Positions 25,311 through 39,213 are shown, counted from the first letter of the stretch. The stretch is 64,000 bases of DNA from Delphinapterus leucas (GCF_002288925.2 NW_022098031.1:13909824-13973823), one strand, 5' to 3'. Made by a program: numbers and translations. The notes: generated from the sequence alone by a model not told the origin.

Positions 25311-25850
25311 GTATAAAAAAACGAAACGATAAATATTCATTGATGGTGCTAAAATCGTATCAGAGAACTGGTAAAAGGTCACTTCAATTCCTAGATACAG
25401 TAGGTTAAACCCCAATTTTAAAAGCTGCAGCTTACTGTACAAGAAAAAAATTTTTCTTCCTTACAAATCAGTCTAAATTCTTAACAAATTGAAAACTGAA
25501 AAAGAAAATTTCCTCTTCTTTTGCAAAAAACTAGAAGAGTTACTGTAACATAAGGGTTTTTTTGTTTTGTTTTAGAAAGACCTGGCTATTATAGTCTTAG
25601 TTTTAAAAATTCATATAATTTACATTTACAAATATGAATTTATCTTTTTTACTAAAATAGTGTCATAAAGTTGGCAGATAGGGAAGTAGCCAAAATGTAG
25701 GAGCCTGTGTCTAGTAATTTTTAAAAAGTAAATGTTTGACAAACATTCACGATTATTTTCTAACACACTTAACCTACTGAGTTGGAGATAATTCATCTAC
25801 CAATGATTTTACAAGACTGGCTTCATTTACCTAAAATAAAATTAATACTA

Positions 25851-28433
25851 TCGGGTTGGCCAAAAGGTTCGTTCAGTTTTCCCATACGATGGCTCTAGCG
25901 GCGCTTAGTTGTCTTTAACTTCACTCGAAACAATTTTGTCAGATTGCATTGCGACAGCTGTCATATCAGCGTGCATTTAAAAAGAAACTTATCAAAATTT
26001 GTGAATTTTTGTGTAGCCATTTTTTTAATATTGAAGATGGAAGAAAAAAGCAACATTTCCTGCATATTATGCTTTATTATTTCAAGAAAGGTAAAAACGC
26101 AACTGAAACACACAAAAAAAGATTTGTGCAGTATATGGAGAAGGTGCTGTGTCTGATCGAACGTGGCAAAAGTAGTTTGCAAAGTTCTGAGCTGGAGGTT
26201 TCTCGCTGGACGATGCTCCACGGTCGGATAGACCAGTTGAAGTTGACAGTGATCAAATCGAGACATTAACTGAAAACAATCAATGTTACACCATGCGGGA
26301 GACAGCCCACGTACTCAAAATATCCAAATCAAGTGCTGAAAATCATTTGCACCAGCTTGGTTACGTTAATCTCTTTGATGTTTGGGTTCCACATAAGTTA
26401 AATGAAAAAAACCCTCTTGACCGAATTTCCGCATGCAATTCTCTACTGAGTAATGAAAACATTCATTCTATTTTAAAAACAAATTGTGGTGGGCGATGAA
26501 ACGTGGATACTGTACAATAATGTGGAACGTTAGACATCGTGGGGAGGTGAAATGAACCACCACCAGCCACACCAAAGGCCGGTCTTCATCCAAAGAAGGT
26601 GATGTTGTGTATATGGTGGGATTGGAAGGGAGTCCTCTATTATGAGCTCCTTCCGGAAAAACCAAACGATTAATTCTAACAAGTACTGCTCCCAGTTGGA
26701 CCAACTCGATGAAAAGCAGCAAGAATTAGTCAACAGAGAATGCATGATCTTCCATCAGTATAATGCAAGACCACATGTTTCTTTGATGACCAGACAAAAC
26801 TGTTACAGCTTGGCTGGGAAGTTCTGATTCATCCGCCTATTCACCAGACATTGCACCTTCGGATTTCCATTTATTTCAGTCTTTACAAAATTCTCTTAAT
26901 GGAAAATATTTCAATTCCCCAGAAGACTGTAAAAGGCACCTGGAACAGTTCTTTGCTCAAAAAGATAAAAAGTTTTGGGAAGATGGAACTATGAAGATGC
27001 CTGAAAAATGGCAGTAGGTAGTGGAACAAAAGGGTGAATACATTGTTCGATAAAGTTCTTAGTGAAAATGAAAAATGTGTCTCTTATTTCCACTTAAAAA
27101 CTGAAGGAACAAACTCAAAATGGATTAAAGACCTAAATGTAAGGCCGGACACTATAAAACTCTCAGAGGAAAACACAGGCAGAACACTCTATGACATAAA
27201 TCACAGCAAGATTCTTTTGGACCCACCTCCTAGAGTAATGGAAATAAAATCAAAAATAAACAAATGGGACCTAATGAAACTTCAAAGCTTTTGCACAGCA
27301 AAGGAACCCCTAAACAGGACGAAAAGACAACCCTCAGAATGGGAGAAAATATTTGCAAATGAAGCAACTGACAAAGGATTAATCTCCAAAATATACAAGC
27401 AGCTCATGCAGCTCAATATCAAAAGAACAAACAACCTAATCCAAAAATGGGCAGAAGACCTAAATAGACACTTCTCCAAAGAAGACATACAGATTGCCCA
27501 CAAACACATGAAAAGATGCTCAATATCACTAATCATTAGAGAAATGCAAATCAAAACTACAATGAGGTATCACCTCACACCAGTCAGAATGGCCATCATC
27601 AAAAAACCTAGAAACAATAGATGTTGGAGAGGGTGTGAAGAAAAGGGAACCCTCCTGCACTGTTGGTGGGAATGTCAATTGATACAGCCACTATGGAGAA
27701 CAGTATGGAGGTTCCTTAAGAAACTAAAAACAGAACTACCATATGACCCAGCAATCCCACTACTGGGCATATACCCTTAGAAAACCATAATTCAAAAAGG
27801 ATACATGTGCCACAATGTTCATTGCAGCACTATTTACAATAACCAGGACATGGAAGCAACCTAAATGTCCACTGACAGACAAATGGATAAAGAAGATGTG
27901 GCACATATATACAAAGGAATACTACTCAGCCATAAAAAGGAATGAAATTGAGTTATTTGTAATGAGGAGGATGGACCTAGGGTCTGTCATACAGAGTGAA
28001 GTAGGTCAGAAAGAGAAAAACAAATACCGTATGCTAACGCACATATATGGAATCTAAAAAAAACGGTACTGATTAACCTAGTGTCAGGGCAGGAATAAAG
28101 ACTCAGATGTAGACAACGGACTTGACACAGGTGGGGAAGGGGAAGCTGGGATGAAGTGAAAGAGTAGCACTGACACTACCAAACGTAAAATAGATAGCTA
28201 GTGGGAAGTTGCTGCATAGCACAGGGAGATCAGCCCGATGCTTTGTGACGACCTAGAGAAGTGGGATAGGGAGGGTGGGAGGGAGGCTCATGAGGGAGGT
28301 GATATGGGGATATATGTCTACATATAGCTGATTCACTTTGTTGTACAGCAGAAACTAACACAACATTGTAAAACAATTATACTCCAATAAAGATATTTTA
28401 AAAAAACCTGAAGGAACTTTTTGGCCAATCCAA
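25851..28433 (+). mobile_element. Mariner (Tc1/mariner) element, interrupted by an L1
   Basis: A TA dinucleotide flanks each side (25849-25850 and 28434-28435), the expected target duplication. The 5' end contains GGTTGGCCAAAAGGTTCGTTC and the 3' end is its imperfect inverted copy (GAACTTTTTGGCCAA). The interior encodes decayed mariner transposase in several frames: an N-terminal helix-turn-helix region (FKKGKNATETHK), then KSSAENHLHQLGYVN, then TINSNKYCSQLDQL, then FHQYNARPHVSL. The last is the equivalent of HQDNARPHVS, with the catalytic Asp changed to Tyr. Frameshifts and stops separate these blocks, so it is inactive. Mariner sequence alone totals about 1.28 kb, normal for the family. Confidence 0.93.
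27111..28400 (+). mobile_element. 5'-truncated L1 inserted in the mariner
   Basis: The sequence CTGAAGGAAC of the mariner occurs on both sides (27101-27110 and 28408-28417), which marks a target-site duplication of roughly 10-15 bp. The insert begins within ORF2 (QNGLKT-like region), reads the ORF2 C-terminal part ([41 protein letters not shown]), then a stop and a frameshift, then FIAALFTITRTWKQPKCP, a 3' UTR, an AATAAAG signal and a short A-rich tail. It is inactive. Confidence 0.9.
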
Positions 28434-30769
28434 TAAATTAGCAAATTAGATCACTAGCAAAACAAAATATCAAAATATCACATTTAAAAGACTTTAATGA
28501 GTCAGTCTATTCCTTCTAAAAATTAATTCTGATATCTTAATAGAGCATCCATAACTCAAAGAATATCTGATAGAGTTACTGCTTCCTGAATCTGACTAGC
28601 AAATAAAAGTGAAGTTCCCATTCAAAAAATGTTTAATCCAAAAGAAGACTTAGACTTTAAGAAAATATCAACAGCTTACTCTAAAATAAACTATAAAGAT
28701 AATAATTTCTCCCCACGTCAACAAACATACATACACACACACCCTTAGTCTCATCGACTCAAAACCAGAGGGAAATGATTAGGCTGCTGCCTCCATCTAA
28801 TTTCATCAGCTAAAGACACTCCTGCAGTTTACCCAATATTGGGAGGAAAGGCAGTATAAGAACACATTCAAATAAAGACAAAGCAATATGTCTACTTAAA
28901 TTATGGGAGCTTTATACTGCCCAAGGTCCAAAAGTTTGAGTAATCTGCTTTTTCAGTACTTTCATAGTTTCTTCTTGAAAACTATTTTGCATATATGTCA
29001 GTTAAAGAATTATGCTACTGCATGGTGACAAATGAATATAAAAGTAAGTCAACCCACAAAGGTTAGAAACAAACCTATAAATAATAGCAAGCATCTGTGC
29101 AACAGATATCTTGGCACCCAAAGGAATTTATGCTAATGCAATACTGCAATTTATTAAACATGGTGACAGCTCACTGCATTAAGAGATTTTAAACATTAAC
29201 TGTTATACACTAGAGACTGGCTATAACACTTCCTCAAGGTTTACATTGCCAAGAATACAAAAGAAACTGTTATAAAGAGAGCTGTTCTGAAAGAATATTG
29301 CTAAAAGAGAATTTAGAGATCCAAAAGGGATCTGTGATACACCGCGCAACCCATCTCCAGCACAATAAAACAAACATGCATTTCCCATAAAATTAAATTC
29401 ATGAGGTCTTCTACTTAGTAACATTTTCAATTACAATGTGTGTGTTTACCATTTTAAATGACTAGAGATAAACACTACCACCACTTTAGTTTTGTGTAGC
29501 AGAGACATTATGCAAATAAGAAAACTGGAGAGAGAAAAGCTACAGTGCAATGAAAAGGTGAACAGAAATGAAAAAAAAAAAAAGACAGTAGTTCTTATTC
29601 CATTCATCAAACAGGGATAAGGAGCATAGCTCTGATAAAAGGGAAAAAGGCATTATATGCATAGACAAAGAACAGAGATTAAAGTATGACCAAAACTAAC
29701 ATATAAACTGAATATGGAGCTAAAAGAAAAAATATATATATATCCCTAACATTGACTTTATGAGCAACAAGCTTAAAAGTTACATCTTGACTTTTAGCTA
29801 TGGAAGAAACCAGACAAAAATGAAAAGTCATTTGGGGAATAGAGGAATTTATCATCATTAGGTTAAAAAAAACAAAAACAACATATTAGGTAAAACAAAT
29901 ATAAGCAGTTACAACACGTGGTAAACTAGGCTAAATGAGACGTTTTCGTTGGTTAAAATATATTATATGAAACCTTAAGAGTAAAACCCATGCTTTCACA
30001 TGAACACAATGAACAGAAAGTACAACATATGCTGGAATCATCAGATTTTCACCTAATGTCTACTTCTAACTTCTACTTGTAGCAGAAAGAGACAATAGGA
30101 ATAAATGTGTGTGAACAAATATTTAAGGGGGAAAAAAAAAATGCATGCACTTCCCCACAACTGTAACTCTGTTACAGTCAATAGGCATGTGCCCTAGACA
30201 AAGCCTGAGATGGGAGATGCGATATTGCCATTCCCTCAGCTGCTCTCAATTTCCATGTGGCTCTCATAACTAAGAATATTTCAAACACTGAGTATGATTC
30301 TAATGTTTAAAGATGTACTATGTTCCTTAGTGCTCCTTCAGGTACTAAAATGGTCTATTCTTACATTGATGGGGGGGAAATAAAAACTGGCCTTCTTGAG
30401 AGATCACATGGCAGCCTCTAAATCTAGGGGACTTTTCAACAGCAGTTTTGAACACACAAATTTTCCTTCATGCTCTGATTTCAAAAACCTAACTTCATAG
30501 GACTACTATATGCTAGAGCTGGAAATTTGAACCTGTCAGTAACAAAACAATTTTCTGAACCAAGTAAATAAAACTGATGCTCTCATACCCATCTAGTAAA
30601 CATTCAAGGTACCTTAAGACTCCCATATTATGACTAATTTTAAGCTTATTTCCCCACATACCATCTCTTATTTGTTAAATTCTCTTCAACAAATATTTTT
30701 GAACAATCAAAAACCAGATGCTAAGGAATACAAAGATGAAAACTCATACTACCTTCCCCAGAGCAGCTG

Positions 30770-30965
30770 ACAGTGCAGTGATTCTCACTATTTTGGAGGG
30801 TCAGAGACCCTTGAGAAATGGATAAATCTATGGACCCTATCCCCAGAAAAGTGAATACACTTTCAAAAATTTGCGTAAAATTTCAAGGAGTTACTGTTCA
30901 CCTGGAGGCCATTTATGGCTTCTTTAAGATTCAGGGACCACTGAGGTTAAGAACTCCTGGTCTAG
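30770..30965 (+). mobile_element. DNA transposon, hAT type (CAGTGRTTCTCA family)
   Basis: CAGTGATTCTCACTATTTTG at the left and TTAAGAACTCCTGGTCTAG at the right, with a GGGTCAGAGACCC core. Confidence 0.65.
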
Positions 30966-31044
30966 TAGAATTAAGACTTTTTTGGGGGGTGGTGAAGATA
31001 ATTCCAAAGGAAATCAAAAAACAAAAACAGGCTATGATACAGAA

Positions 31045-31235
31045 TCATGTAGAGAGTATAGTACAGGCACAAAGATCCCATACCGGAAGTCAGATTATCG
31101 GTATTCAAACCTTGGTTCTACTACTTACTGACTTTAGACAAGTTTCTCCTAAACCTCAGTTTCCTCATCTAAAGGGAATGCTAATAATACCTGGCTCTTA
31201 AGATTGTTTTAAGAATTAAGTGAAATAATTGCATG
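31045..31235 (+). repeat. MIR
   Basis: TATTCAAACCTTGGTTCTAC, CTTACTGACTTTAGACAAG, CTCAGTTTCCTCATC. Confidence 0.82.
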
Positions 31236-32284
31236 CAAAATTTAGGACAGTGACAAGACAGAGGCACACACACAAGTACAGACCCAGAGCCCCTTGAGTT
31301 GAATTGATTTCCTAAAGTCTTTACAGTCCTAGCCCACATATATCCCCAGAGTAAACCCTTAGTTTCTTAAGACTGTCTTTATGACCAAAAGAGCCCAACT
31401 AAAACATCATCTTTTCTCAAACGCCACTGCACAAAGTAGCTAGTGACTTCTAAAAGTGACTTCTAAAAGTCCTTTAAACTCTAAGGTGATCATATACGGC
31501 AAAAATGTTGACTTTATCTACTTTTATTTATTCAGTGCAACCTTCCTTCTTCCTTCCCCCAGAACAGAATTTATTAACAAAAATAGCCAAAAAAAAAAAA
31601 AAAGTATGGCAACAACCCTGTAGTAAACTGGTAGAAAAAAAGTCTTGTAAATTAAAGCACAAGATAACATATTTATTTATATTCATATTATGTCTGCTCT
31701 AGTTAGCAAACTGACTTGCCAGAATTTTGATTTACTACTTTAAGCTGTTTTTTTTCCAAATTGTACACCCTACTATAGGCTATTTAATCTTGCTTTTTAA
31801 ACATCAAAATCCATACACCATGGATTTACAAAATCCATTACAAAATTTATTACCAAAAAAGAATTTTAAAGAAGATAGGAAGTGTTTGCTTAAAAAAATA
31901 AGCAATCTAAATCAACCCAACAGAATGTTGTATTCCTATTTTTTTATAATGTATTTGGACTGATATTCTGCCTACAACAAAATCCAGGCAAGGACACTAA
32001 ATCACTCTAGTTTCTCTAATTTTCTAACTCAAATATTACAGAATTTTTTTAAAAGGTACTAAATATTTTCAAAGTAATTGGATGATTATCCTTTTTCCTT
32101 CTTGGATGACACAGTATTAATATAATTACAACTTTAATATATTAATTTCAACCTAGTATAATTTTTAAACTTTAAAACATAAATTAAATTTTTAAAATTT
32201 AAATAAAAATTTCCACTAAGTAATGCTTACTTCTGATGTTAAGTCATTTAGATGAATGAAAAATATCTTTTCACACTGAAAGGC

Positions 32285-32420
32285 AGTGAGGTAAAATGGA
32301 AAAAAAAAAACTCTCTGGAGCAAGGAATACTTGTTCCAAAATTTATGACTTGTGACCCTAGGCAAGTCACCCTCTCTTAGACTCTATCTAGTAAACTAAC
32401 ATAAAATGGGATGTTTTGTG
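32285..32420 (+). repeat. MIR fragment
   Basis: TGACTTGTGACCCTAGGCAA and CTCTTAGACTC in MIR order. Confidence 0.6.
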
Positions 32421-33489
32421 ACTATGCATACCAATATGGGGAGAAAAGAGATTAATAAATCTTAGCTATTTTTTTCTTTTCCAAATCTTTGCATGAAATT
32501 AAAAAATAGACGGCACTCAGTTTACAAAATAACACAATATACCACTACTCCATTCCTCATTCGTCTCTGCCATGGAGCTACTGGGAAGAAATGACAGAGT
32601 TCTCAGAAAATCTGTGAGTTAGAAAGAGATGAAATGGAAGACCCCAAGGCAAGGCTCCCTGCCAAAAACCTTGTAATACCTGAATTTTACACTAAATGCC
32701 AAAAATTTCACTAATCAGAGAGAGAAGCTGGGTTAACAAAGATCTTGTATTTAAAGTGCAATCACCTCTGAGAAGATTAAAGGGCTTTTACCAGTTGATA
32801 GGTTGGTCAGTCAGTCATTTAAACATTACAACTGATTTCCCAACATTCACTATGATTGTCTTGAAAACAAATTCTAAAATATAACCAGTATATACAATTT
32901 CCTTATAGCATGCTTTAAGCAGTGTTTCTTCACTTTTTAAGTAAAAGGACTTCTTCATTTATATCAAGATGTTCAGATCCCCAAAGTAGTATTTTTACTA
33001 TTCACATACTAAGAAAATACGACAAAATTCTACCATGAATATATATATATTTTGTATTCTAATCATAGCAGTATTGATACGTAGTTGAAAAATAATAGAA
33101 TATGAGAAGGGCAAATCATTTGTTAGGTCCTCAGACAATACCTTGTAATGGGTGATGTTCCCAAATTGTTTTCAGCGCATAAGTTGAGCACTATGGACCT
33201 AACTTCTAACTGAAAAATGTAGGCAACTCAACTAACTATACATATAAGGATGAAGGATGACTTAGGGAAGCTGGTTTAAGTTCTGATTCCATACTGGCTC
33301 AATCCTCACTAAAGATAATCACATTATCAAATTTTGTCATAAAATCACATCATTTTTATTATCAGAATTCTATAATACTGTGAATTAATTCAATCAAATG
33401 GATTTCTCTGTCATTTAGCTAAAAGTATCTGAACTGAGAAAATAAAGAGTTCCAATTTGGTAAAAGGGGAAGAGGGAATGCGAGAGAGA

Positions 33490-33665
33490 AATGCAGTATA
33501 GTACAATGGTTAGGGGATGAGCTTTCAAATCATACTGCCACAGTTCAACCAACAACATAACGCCACAACTCCCCTCTCTGATCTATAACCTTGGACAGAG
33601 CGATTAGCCTAATCTTCCATTACAGATTCTTCATTTATCAAATCATGTAAAAAATGCTTAAGGCT
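33490..33665 (+). repeat. MIR
   Basis: GTATAGTACAATGGTTAGGG (MIR start), AACCTTGGACAGAG, CTTCATTTATCAAATC. Confidence 0.7.
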
Positions 33666-33724
33666 TAAATGCTTAAGTGTAAACATGTATGTTTATACTT
33701 GCCAAGCACCCAGTAAGTGGACCT

Positions 33725-34190
33725 ACTATTTATTATAGAGCATTATACTACATGAAATAAGTCAGACAGAGAAAGACAAATTCTGTACGATCCCACTTGT
33801 ATGTGGAATCTAAAAAAAAAAAAAAACTTGTAGAAACAGAGCAGACTGGTGGCAGCCAGAGGTTGGGGGTAGGGAGGTGGGTGAAATGGGTGAAGGTGGT
33901 CAAAAGGTACAAATTTCCAGTTATAAGATGAATAAGTCCTGGGGATGTAATGTAAAGTGTGGTGACTATTTAACAATACTGTACTGTATAAATGAAAGCT
34001 GCTAAGAGAGTAGGTCTTAAAAGTTCGCATTACAAGAATATAACTATATATAGTGATGGATGTTAACTAAATTTATTGTGGTAATCATTTCACAAAACAT
34101 ACATATATCAAATCATTACGTAGTATACCTTAAACTAACACCATGTTATATGTCAATTATATCTCAATTTTTTTTAAAAAAGAAAAAATT
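33725..34190 (+). mobile_element. Old L1 3' end
   Basis: TACATGAAATAAGTCAGACA through the 3' UTR to CAATTATATCTCAATTTTTTT. Closely parallels 21690-22100. It abuts a MIR. Confidence 0.82.
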
Positions 34191-34407
34191 TGAAGTACTG
34201 AGCACTTAGATGTTTAACCAAGATCACAGTAGAACGCCAAGAAGTTTAGGCCAGCATAAGAACAGGAATTAAGAGACAGAAAAGTATAAGAAGAGAAAAC
34301 ATAAAAAGCCAAAAATAAACTTGCTTCCTCCTAATCCAACTCCCACAGAACATGACCCACACTCTGAGGACCTAAAACTTACACCAATACTATACTAGTA
34401 CTAAGAC

Positions 34408-34992
34408 AGGATATGTTTTTTTTAATTGAAGTATGGTTGCTATACAATATAAGCTACAGGTGGACAATACGGTGATTCACAATTTTTAAAGGCTATACTC
34501 CAGTTACAGTTATAAAACACTGGCTATGTTCCCTGTGTTGTACAATATATTTTTGTAGCTTATTTTATACATAATAGTTTGTACCTCTTAATCCTCCACC
34601 TCTACGTTGCCCCTCTTCCCTTTCCTCTCCATGGTAACCATTAGTTTGTTCACTATAACTGTGAGTCTGCTTTTTTCTTATATTCACTAGTTTGTTGTGT
34701 TTTTTAGAATCCACATATAAGTAATATCATAGAGTATTTGTCTTTCTCTGACTTATTTCACTTAGCATAATACCCTCCAAGTCCATTCATGTTGTTGCAA
34801 ATGTCAAAATTTCATTACTGTTTATGGCTGAGTAGTATTCCATTGTATATATACATATATGCCACATCCTCTTTATCCATTTATCTGTTGATGGACACTT
34901 AGGTTGCTTATCTTGGCAATTGTAAATAATGCTGCTGTGAACATTAGAGCGCATGTATCTTTTTGAATTAGTGTTTTTAAAATAGGATATGG
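34408..34992 (-). mobile_element. Old L1 3' end, reverse
   Basis: TTTTTTTTAATTGAAGTATGG, then 3' UTR, then ORF2 C-terminus in reverse (GGCTGAGTAGTATTCCATTG, TTTATCCATTTATCTGTTGA). Confidence 0.85.
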
Positions 34993-35724
34993 TTTTAAAT
35001 AGGTTTCTATGGGCTAGCCTGGGAACTTAGAAACAGTGTAGTTAGATATGTTCCAAGTTCAAACAACTATTTTACACATGATCTGGAAGACAACCATTCA
35101 AAAATTAAGGACTGTCCATTTTTTTTCATTTAGAAGTAAACAGCTTGTTTTTGTAAGCAAACATTGTCTATGAATCTAAACATAATTCAAAGAAATTACT
35201 CAAATTCATTAATGTTGCTAAGTATAAATCTATCATAAAATAACACCATGCAAAAGAACTGAGATAATTTTTATAATTCAAAGAGCATGATGAATAAGAT
35301 CATCCCAAAATCTTTCTCAAAGTGAGGTACTGAAACCTTTAAAATTTTTTTTACTACAACAAAAGTTTTATTAGTCATCCTGGTTTCATTTTCTCAATAG
35401 TAGCTGACTTTTCCCTTATCTCCCAAAAGAGTCATGTGCCAGAATCAAAAGGTCATCCCTCCCTCCTACATGTCTACTTTGAAGAGCTATACAAAGCAGT
35501 TTACAACAGGACATGATGAAAAGAATATAAAGGAATATTCCCAATTAGAAATATAAGTAAGAATTTACGGGATACCTCTTCCACTTTAACCTAAAAATGC
35601 TCTGTATTGATATTTTAAAATAAGGACTAAATCAAAAGTCACTGCAGTGAATCAAAAATAACTGAGCAGTGGAAGAACTAAATCTCATACACCAACCTGC
35701 CTTAGGTAAGTGGCCATGCTTTAA

Positions 35725-35965
35725 AACAGTGCAATACAATGAAAAGGACAAGAATTTTGGGGTCAGACTTGGTTTTAAATCCCTGCTCTCCTACAGACTA
35801 CCTGTTTGACCTTAGACCTTAAACAAATTAACATCTCTTATACATCACTGTATTTATAACATGAGAAGAGTAAAATCTGCATCATGGAGTTATTATAAAG
35901 ATTAACTGAAAATATTATAGAGAACACAATGCAAGGCACATTGTAAGATTCAAAAATCAGTAGCT
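35725..35965 (+). repeat. MIR
   Basis: TTGGGGTCAGACTTGG, TTTAAATCCCTGCTCTCCTA, GAGTTATTATAAAGATTAA. Confidence 0.75.
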
Positions 35966-36014
35966 GTTAGATCTCATTAAACCAACAATATAACTCCATA
36001 ACTCAGGGCAGTCT

Positions 36015-36322
36015 AGAGCTGCACTATCCTATATAGTAGCCACTAGCCACATGTGGCCATTGAGCACTTGAAATTTAGCTAGGCTGATTTGAGACAGGCT
36101 GTAGGTATAAAATAGAATGTTAATACAAAAAAAGAATGTAAAATATCTCAATAATTTTTAAACTGATTATGTTGAAATGATAATATTCTAGATTACCAGA
36201 TTAAGTAAAATCTATTATTAAAGTTAACTTCACCTGTTTCTTTTTACATTTTAATATGGCTACTGGAAAAACTAAAATTACACATGTGGTTTATATTTCT
36301 ATTAGACAGCTCTGGTCTGAAA
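36015..36322 (-). mobile_element. DNA transposon, hAT type (GTAGCCACTAGCCACATGTG family)
   Basis: AGAGCTGCACTATCCTATAT at one end and ATTAGACAGCTCTGG at the other form inverted ends. Inside are GCCACTAGCCACATGTGGCC and TTGAGCACTTGAAAT. Confidence 0.75.
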
Positions 36323-37029
36323 CCACATCTTTTATCTAGGAGACTGAAGATCCTAATGTACTTTAAATTCCTTATAATTTAATTAGCATGATTTTAATGT
36401 TTATCAACTTCATTTTATTATTTCATCCCCCCCAATTTCTTGATTACCCCCATTCAATCTATTGTCTATTCATGGGGACACAGCTCACCTTCCCACTTTA
36501 CCAATAACAGTACTCATGGTATCTTACAAACTGGATGAAGAACAGCAATGTGACAGGCCATTCTTCTCTACCAGCTGCAAGTACTGTCTGTCCTTCAGAT
36601 AATGTTAACAGAAGACTCATCCATATTCCTAAGAAATGTTTTTCTGTCTCAAATTCACTACTATATTTTGGATTAAAGCAATGTATCCCATCTCTGTCTT
36701 TCCTATTAGCAAGTCTACCTTCTAGCAGTCCACGAAGCTAAAATCTAGTTTCAAATTGTGCTTCATAATCTATTACATTAATATAACTGCAAAGACAGAA
36801 AATTCTTTTTCAGCACCTAGAGATAAGGCACTAACTAGGTAATGTAAAAAGATGATTCCTTTTATCTGCTCAGACAACCTGAGAGAAAGTCTAAAAAAAT
36901 ACTGATAAGAACTATAAATTTAACCAGCTCTTCCATTACTTATTAACATTACCGACAGGACATGTCATAGTGCTGAACACGTGCTGCTTAAATTAAACTA
37001 CTATAGCTGGGAAATTCTAACTTACAGCA

Positions 37030-37460
37030 TTAAAAATATACATTTATACATCACTTCTAATTTCTCCAAAGCATTTCCATAGACATTATCACATCAGTTC
37101 CCTACAAAAGTCACTGGCTGGAAGAGCTGATTTTACTATTCCCTCATTTGACAGATGCAAAAACCAAAGCCCAGAGGTCACAAGCGATTTACCTGCCCAA
37201 ATAAAGTTAGTAGGTGAGAAAAGATAAATAAGAAAATCTACGGCTTCCCAGTGGCTAAGACTGTGGACCCTTAGTCAGATCATGGGTTCAAATGCTGGCT
37301 TTAAAACTTAGTAGCTGTGGGATCTTAAGACAAGTCACACCTAACCCTATTCCCTCTATATTTCAGTTTTCTCATGGAGATAATATTAATAGTTTCCCTC
37401 ATGGAAATTAATATAAAGGTGCTCACACATAGAAAGTTCTCAATAAAGGCTTTTATCATT
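37030..37460. repeat. Two MIRs in opposite orientation
   Basis: 37030-37215 is reverse (CTCATTTGACAGATGCAAAA, CCAGAGGTCACAAGCGATTT). 37245-37460 is forward (CATGGGTTCAAATGCTGGCT, AGTAGCTGTGGGATCTT, GTTCTCAATAAAGG). Confidence 0.75.
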
Positions 37461-38235
37461 TAAGGCTTTAGAATCTAAAAGAAGGGACATTTAAAGGTGA
37501 TTTTCTTATATTAAAAAAACAAAGTAAGTCTTTTGTCATAAGCATAAGAACATTTCTAGAACATCTTAAACCACAATCATAAACATTTCAAATTGATAAT
37601 ATTTTCATTTTTGACAAATTCATTCTTCATGTCTCTTCCTTTTTTACTCTTAAATTACTTCTAAAATCCTGTAAGAAATGAAACTATTTCTTTTGTAGTA
37701 AACTTTATCATAGGGCATACCCAAATTTGCAGAAACTAATTTTTAAAGTCATGTTTCTGGAGTCACAATGGACAAGTCTGAAACAATGTTGCACAGTAAC
37801 CAAATCTCAGTTCTGAAGGCTAGCTAGTGCATTTTAGGAAAAAGAAGAGAATGGCGGGGCTGGGAGGGGGAGGGAGGCAGTGTGCTGGGGAAAGAGTATC
37901 CCTCCTACAATTCTAAAAAGTATATACTCGTCTTCCGGTATCACATAGTAGGCACTCAATAAATAATTTATGAGTGAGTAAATGGATGAATGAACAGGAG
38001 AACTAAAACAAGCAAGAAAGCATTTGTGTTACTGTAGTAGGTGTCCTTCTAAACCCAGAAGTCATTACCAAGGTTAACCAAGGTTCTAAGCCATAGCCCA
38101 GGGACTGGAAGAAACAAATATTCTAAGATTTCCTCCTGCTAATTGATTTCAATGACCCTCTTTATATGTGTTTAAAAAATTATACCTAGGTTGACATGTA
38201 TACACTGATGTGTATGAAATGGATGACTAATAAGA

Positions 38236-38262
38236 AAAAATAAATAAATAAATAAATAAATG
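38236..38262 (+). repeat. (AAAT)n microsatellite
   Basis: About six AAAT units. It follows a stretch resembling the end of an L1 or other A-rich tail. Confidence 0.85.
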
Positions 38263-38555
38263 AACATTAAAAAAAATTATACCTAGGTGAATTCCTACAG
38301 AGCAAAAGCTTCCTTTATAAGTATAAAGTGCTTTCAGGAATTAGCCACAATCAGCAAATACCTTTTGTACATATATACACAAATAAAAGGGGTCTCTAAC
38401 TGCAAAACAAAATTGATGTACTATGTATTAAAATGCCCATGGCTCCTAAAGGATTTTCTTCCATTCATGTATATTCAGGACAGGAGACCAACTGTTGGTG
38501 TATACTTAATCACTTATCACTCAACTTGCAGTTTTGCACCCAGCCTTATTTTAAC

Positions 38556-38768
38556 TTTTTTTTTTTTTTTTTTTTTGCGGTACGCGGGCCTCTCACTGTT
38601 GTGGCCTCTCCTGTTGCGGAGCACAGGCTCCAGACGTGCAGGCCCAGCGGCCATGGCTCACGGGCCCAGCCACTCCGCGGCATGTGGGATCTTCCCAGAC
38701 CAGGGCACGAACCCGTGTCCCCTGCATCAGCAGGCGGACTCTCAACCACTGCGCCACCAGGGAAGCCC
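38556..38768 (-). mobile_element. CHR-type SINE, short form (copy D)
   Basis: A 21-base T run, then GCGGTACGCGGGCC, ending at GGGAAGCCC. I could not see a clear target duplication. Confidence 0.92.
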
Positions 38769-39213
38769 CTGCATGTTCAACTCTTTTTTAAAAATTATTT
38801 TTGACAGTGATGCTAATAAAGAATATTAATTAGATCAAATTTTACGTATTTTTTTTAACTATCACTTGTGTGATTCAGGTTAAAACATGCATTATTAAAA
38901 CAGCAAAATCCAAATATACTGCTACTGGTTCACTTTAAAATCTGTTAAAAATAAATTCTGAGTATGAAAGCCAAAATATAAAGTTATGAGAAAATAAAAA
39001 AAATAAAGTTATGAGATAATACATGTTATAATTTCTACAATTAGTATTGTGCTGGATTCCCAAATTAAACAGTAGCAATTTTTAGTGTATAATAAATTAA
39101 TACAGGATTAGAATAAAGATATACCATTAGTAATATGCTTTTCGTAAAGAAGTTACTACTACTTGCTTACCATATATTTTACAGATTTCCAAAAGTTTAA
39201 AGTATACTTCATT

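Noticed and set aside
27034..27780. A 248-codon frame that looks like one gene
   Set aside because: It is a chance fusion of mariner tail sequence with the C-terminal part of L1 ORF2; the target duplication crosses it.
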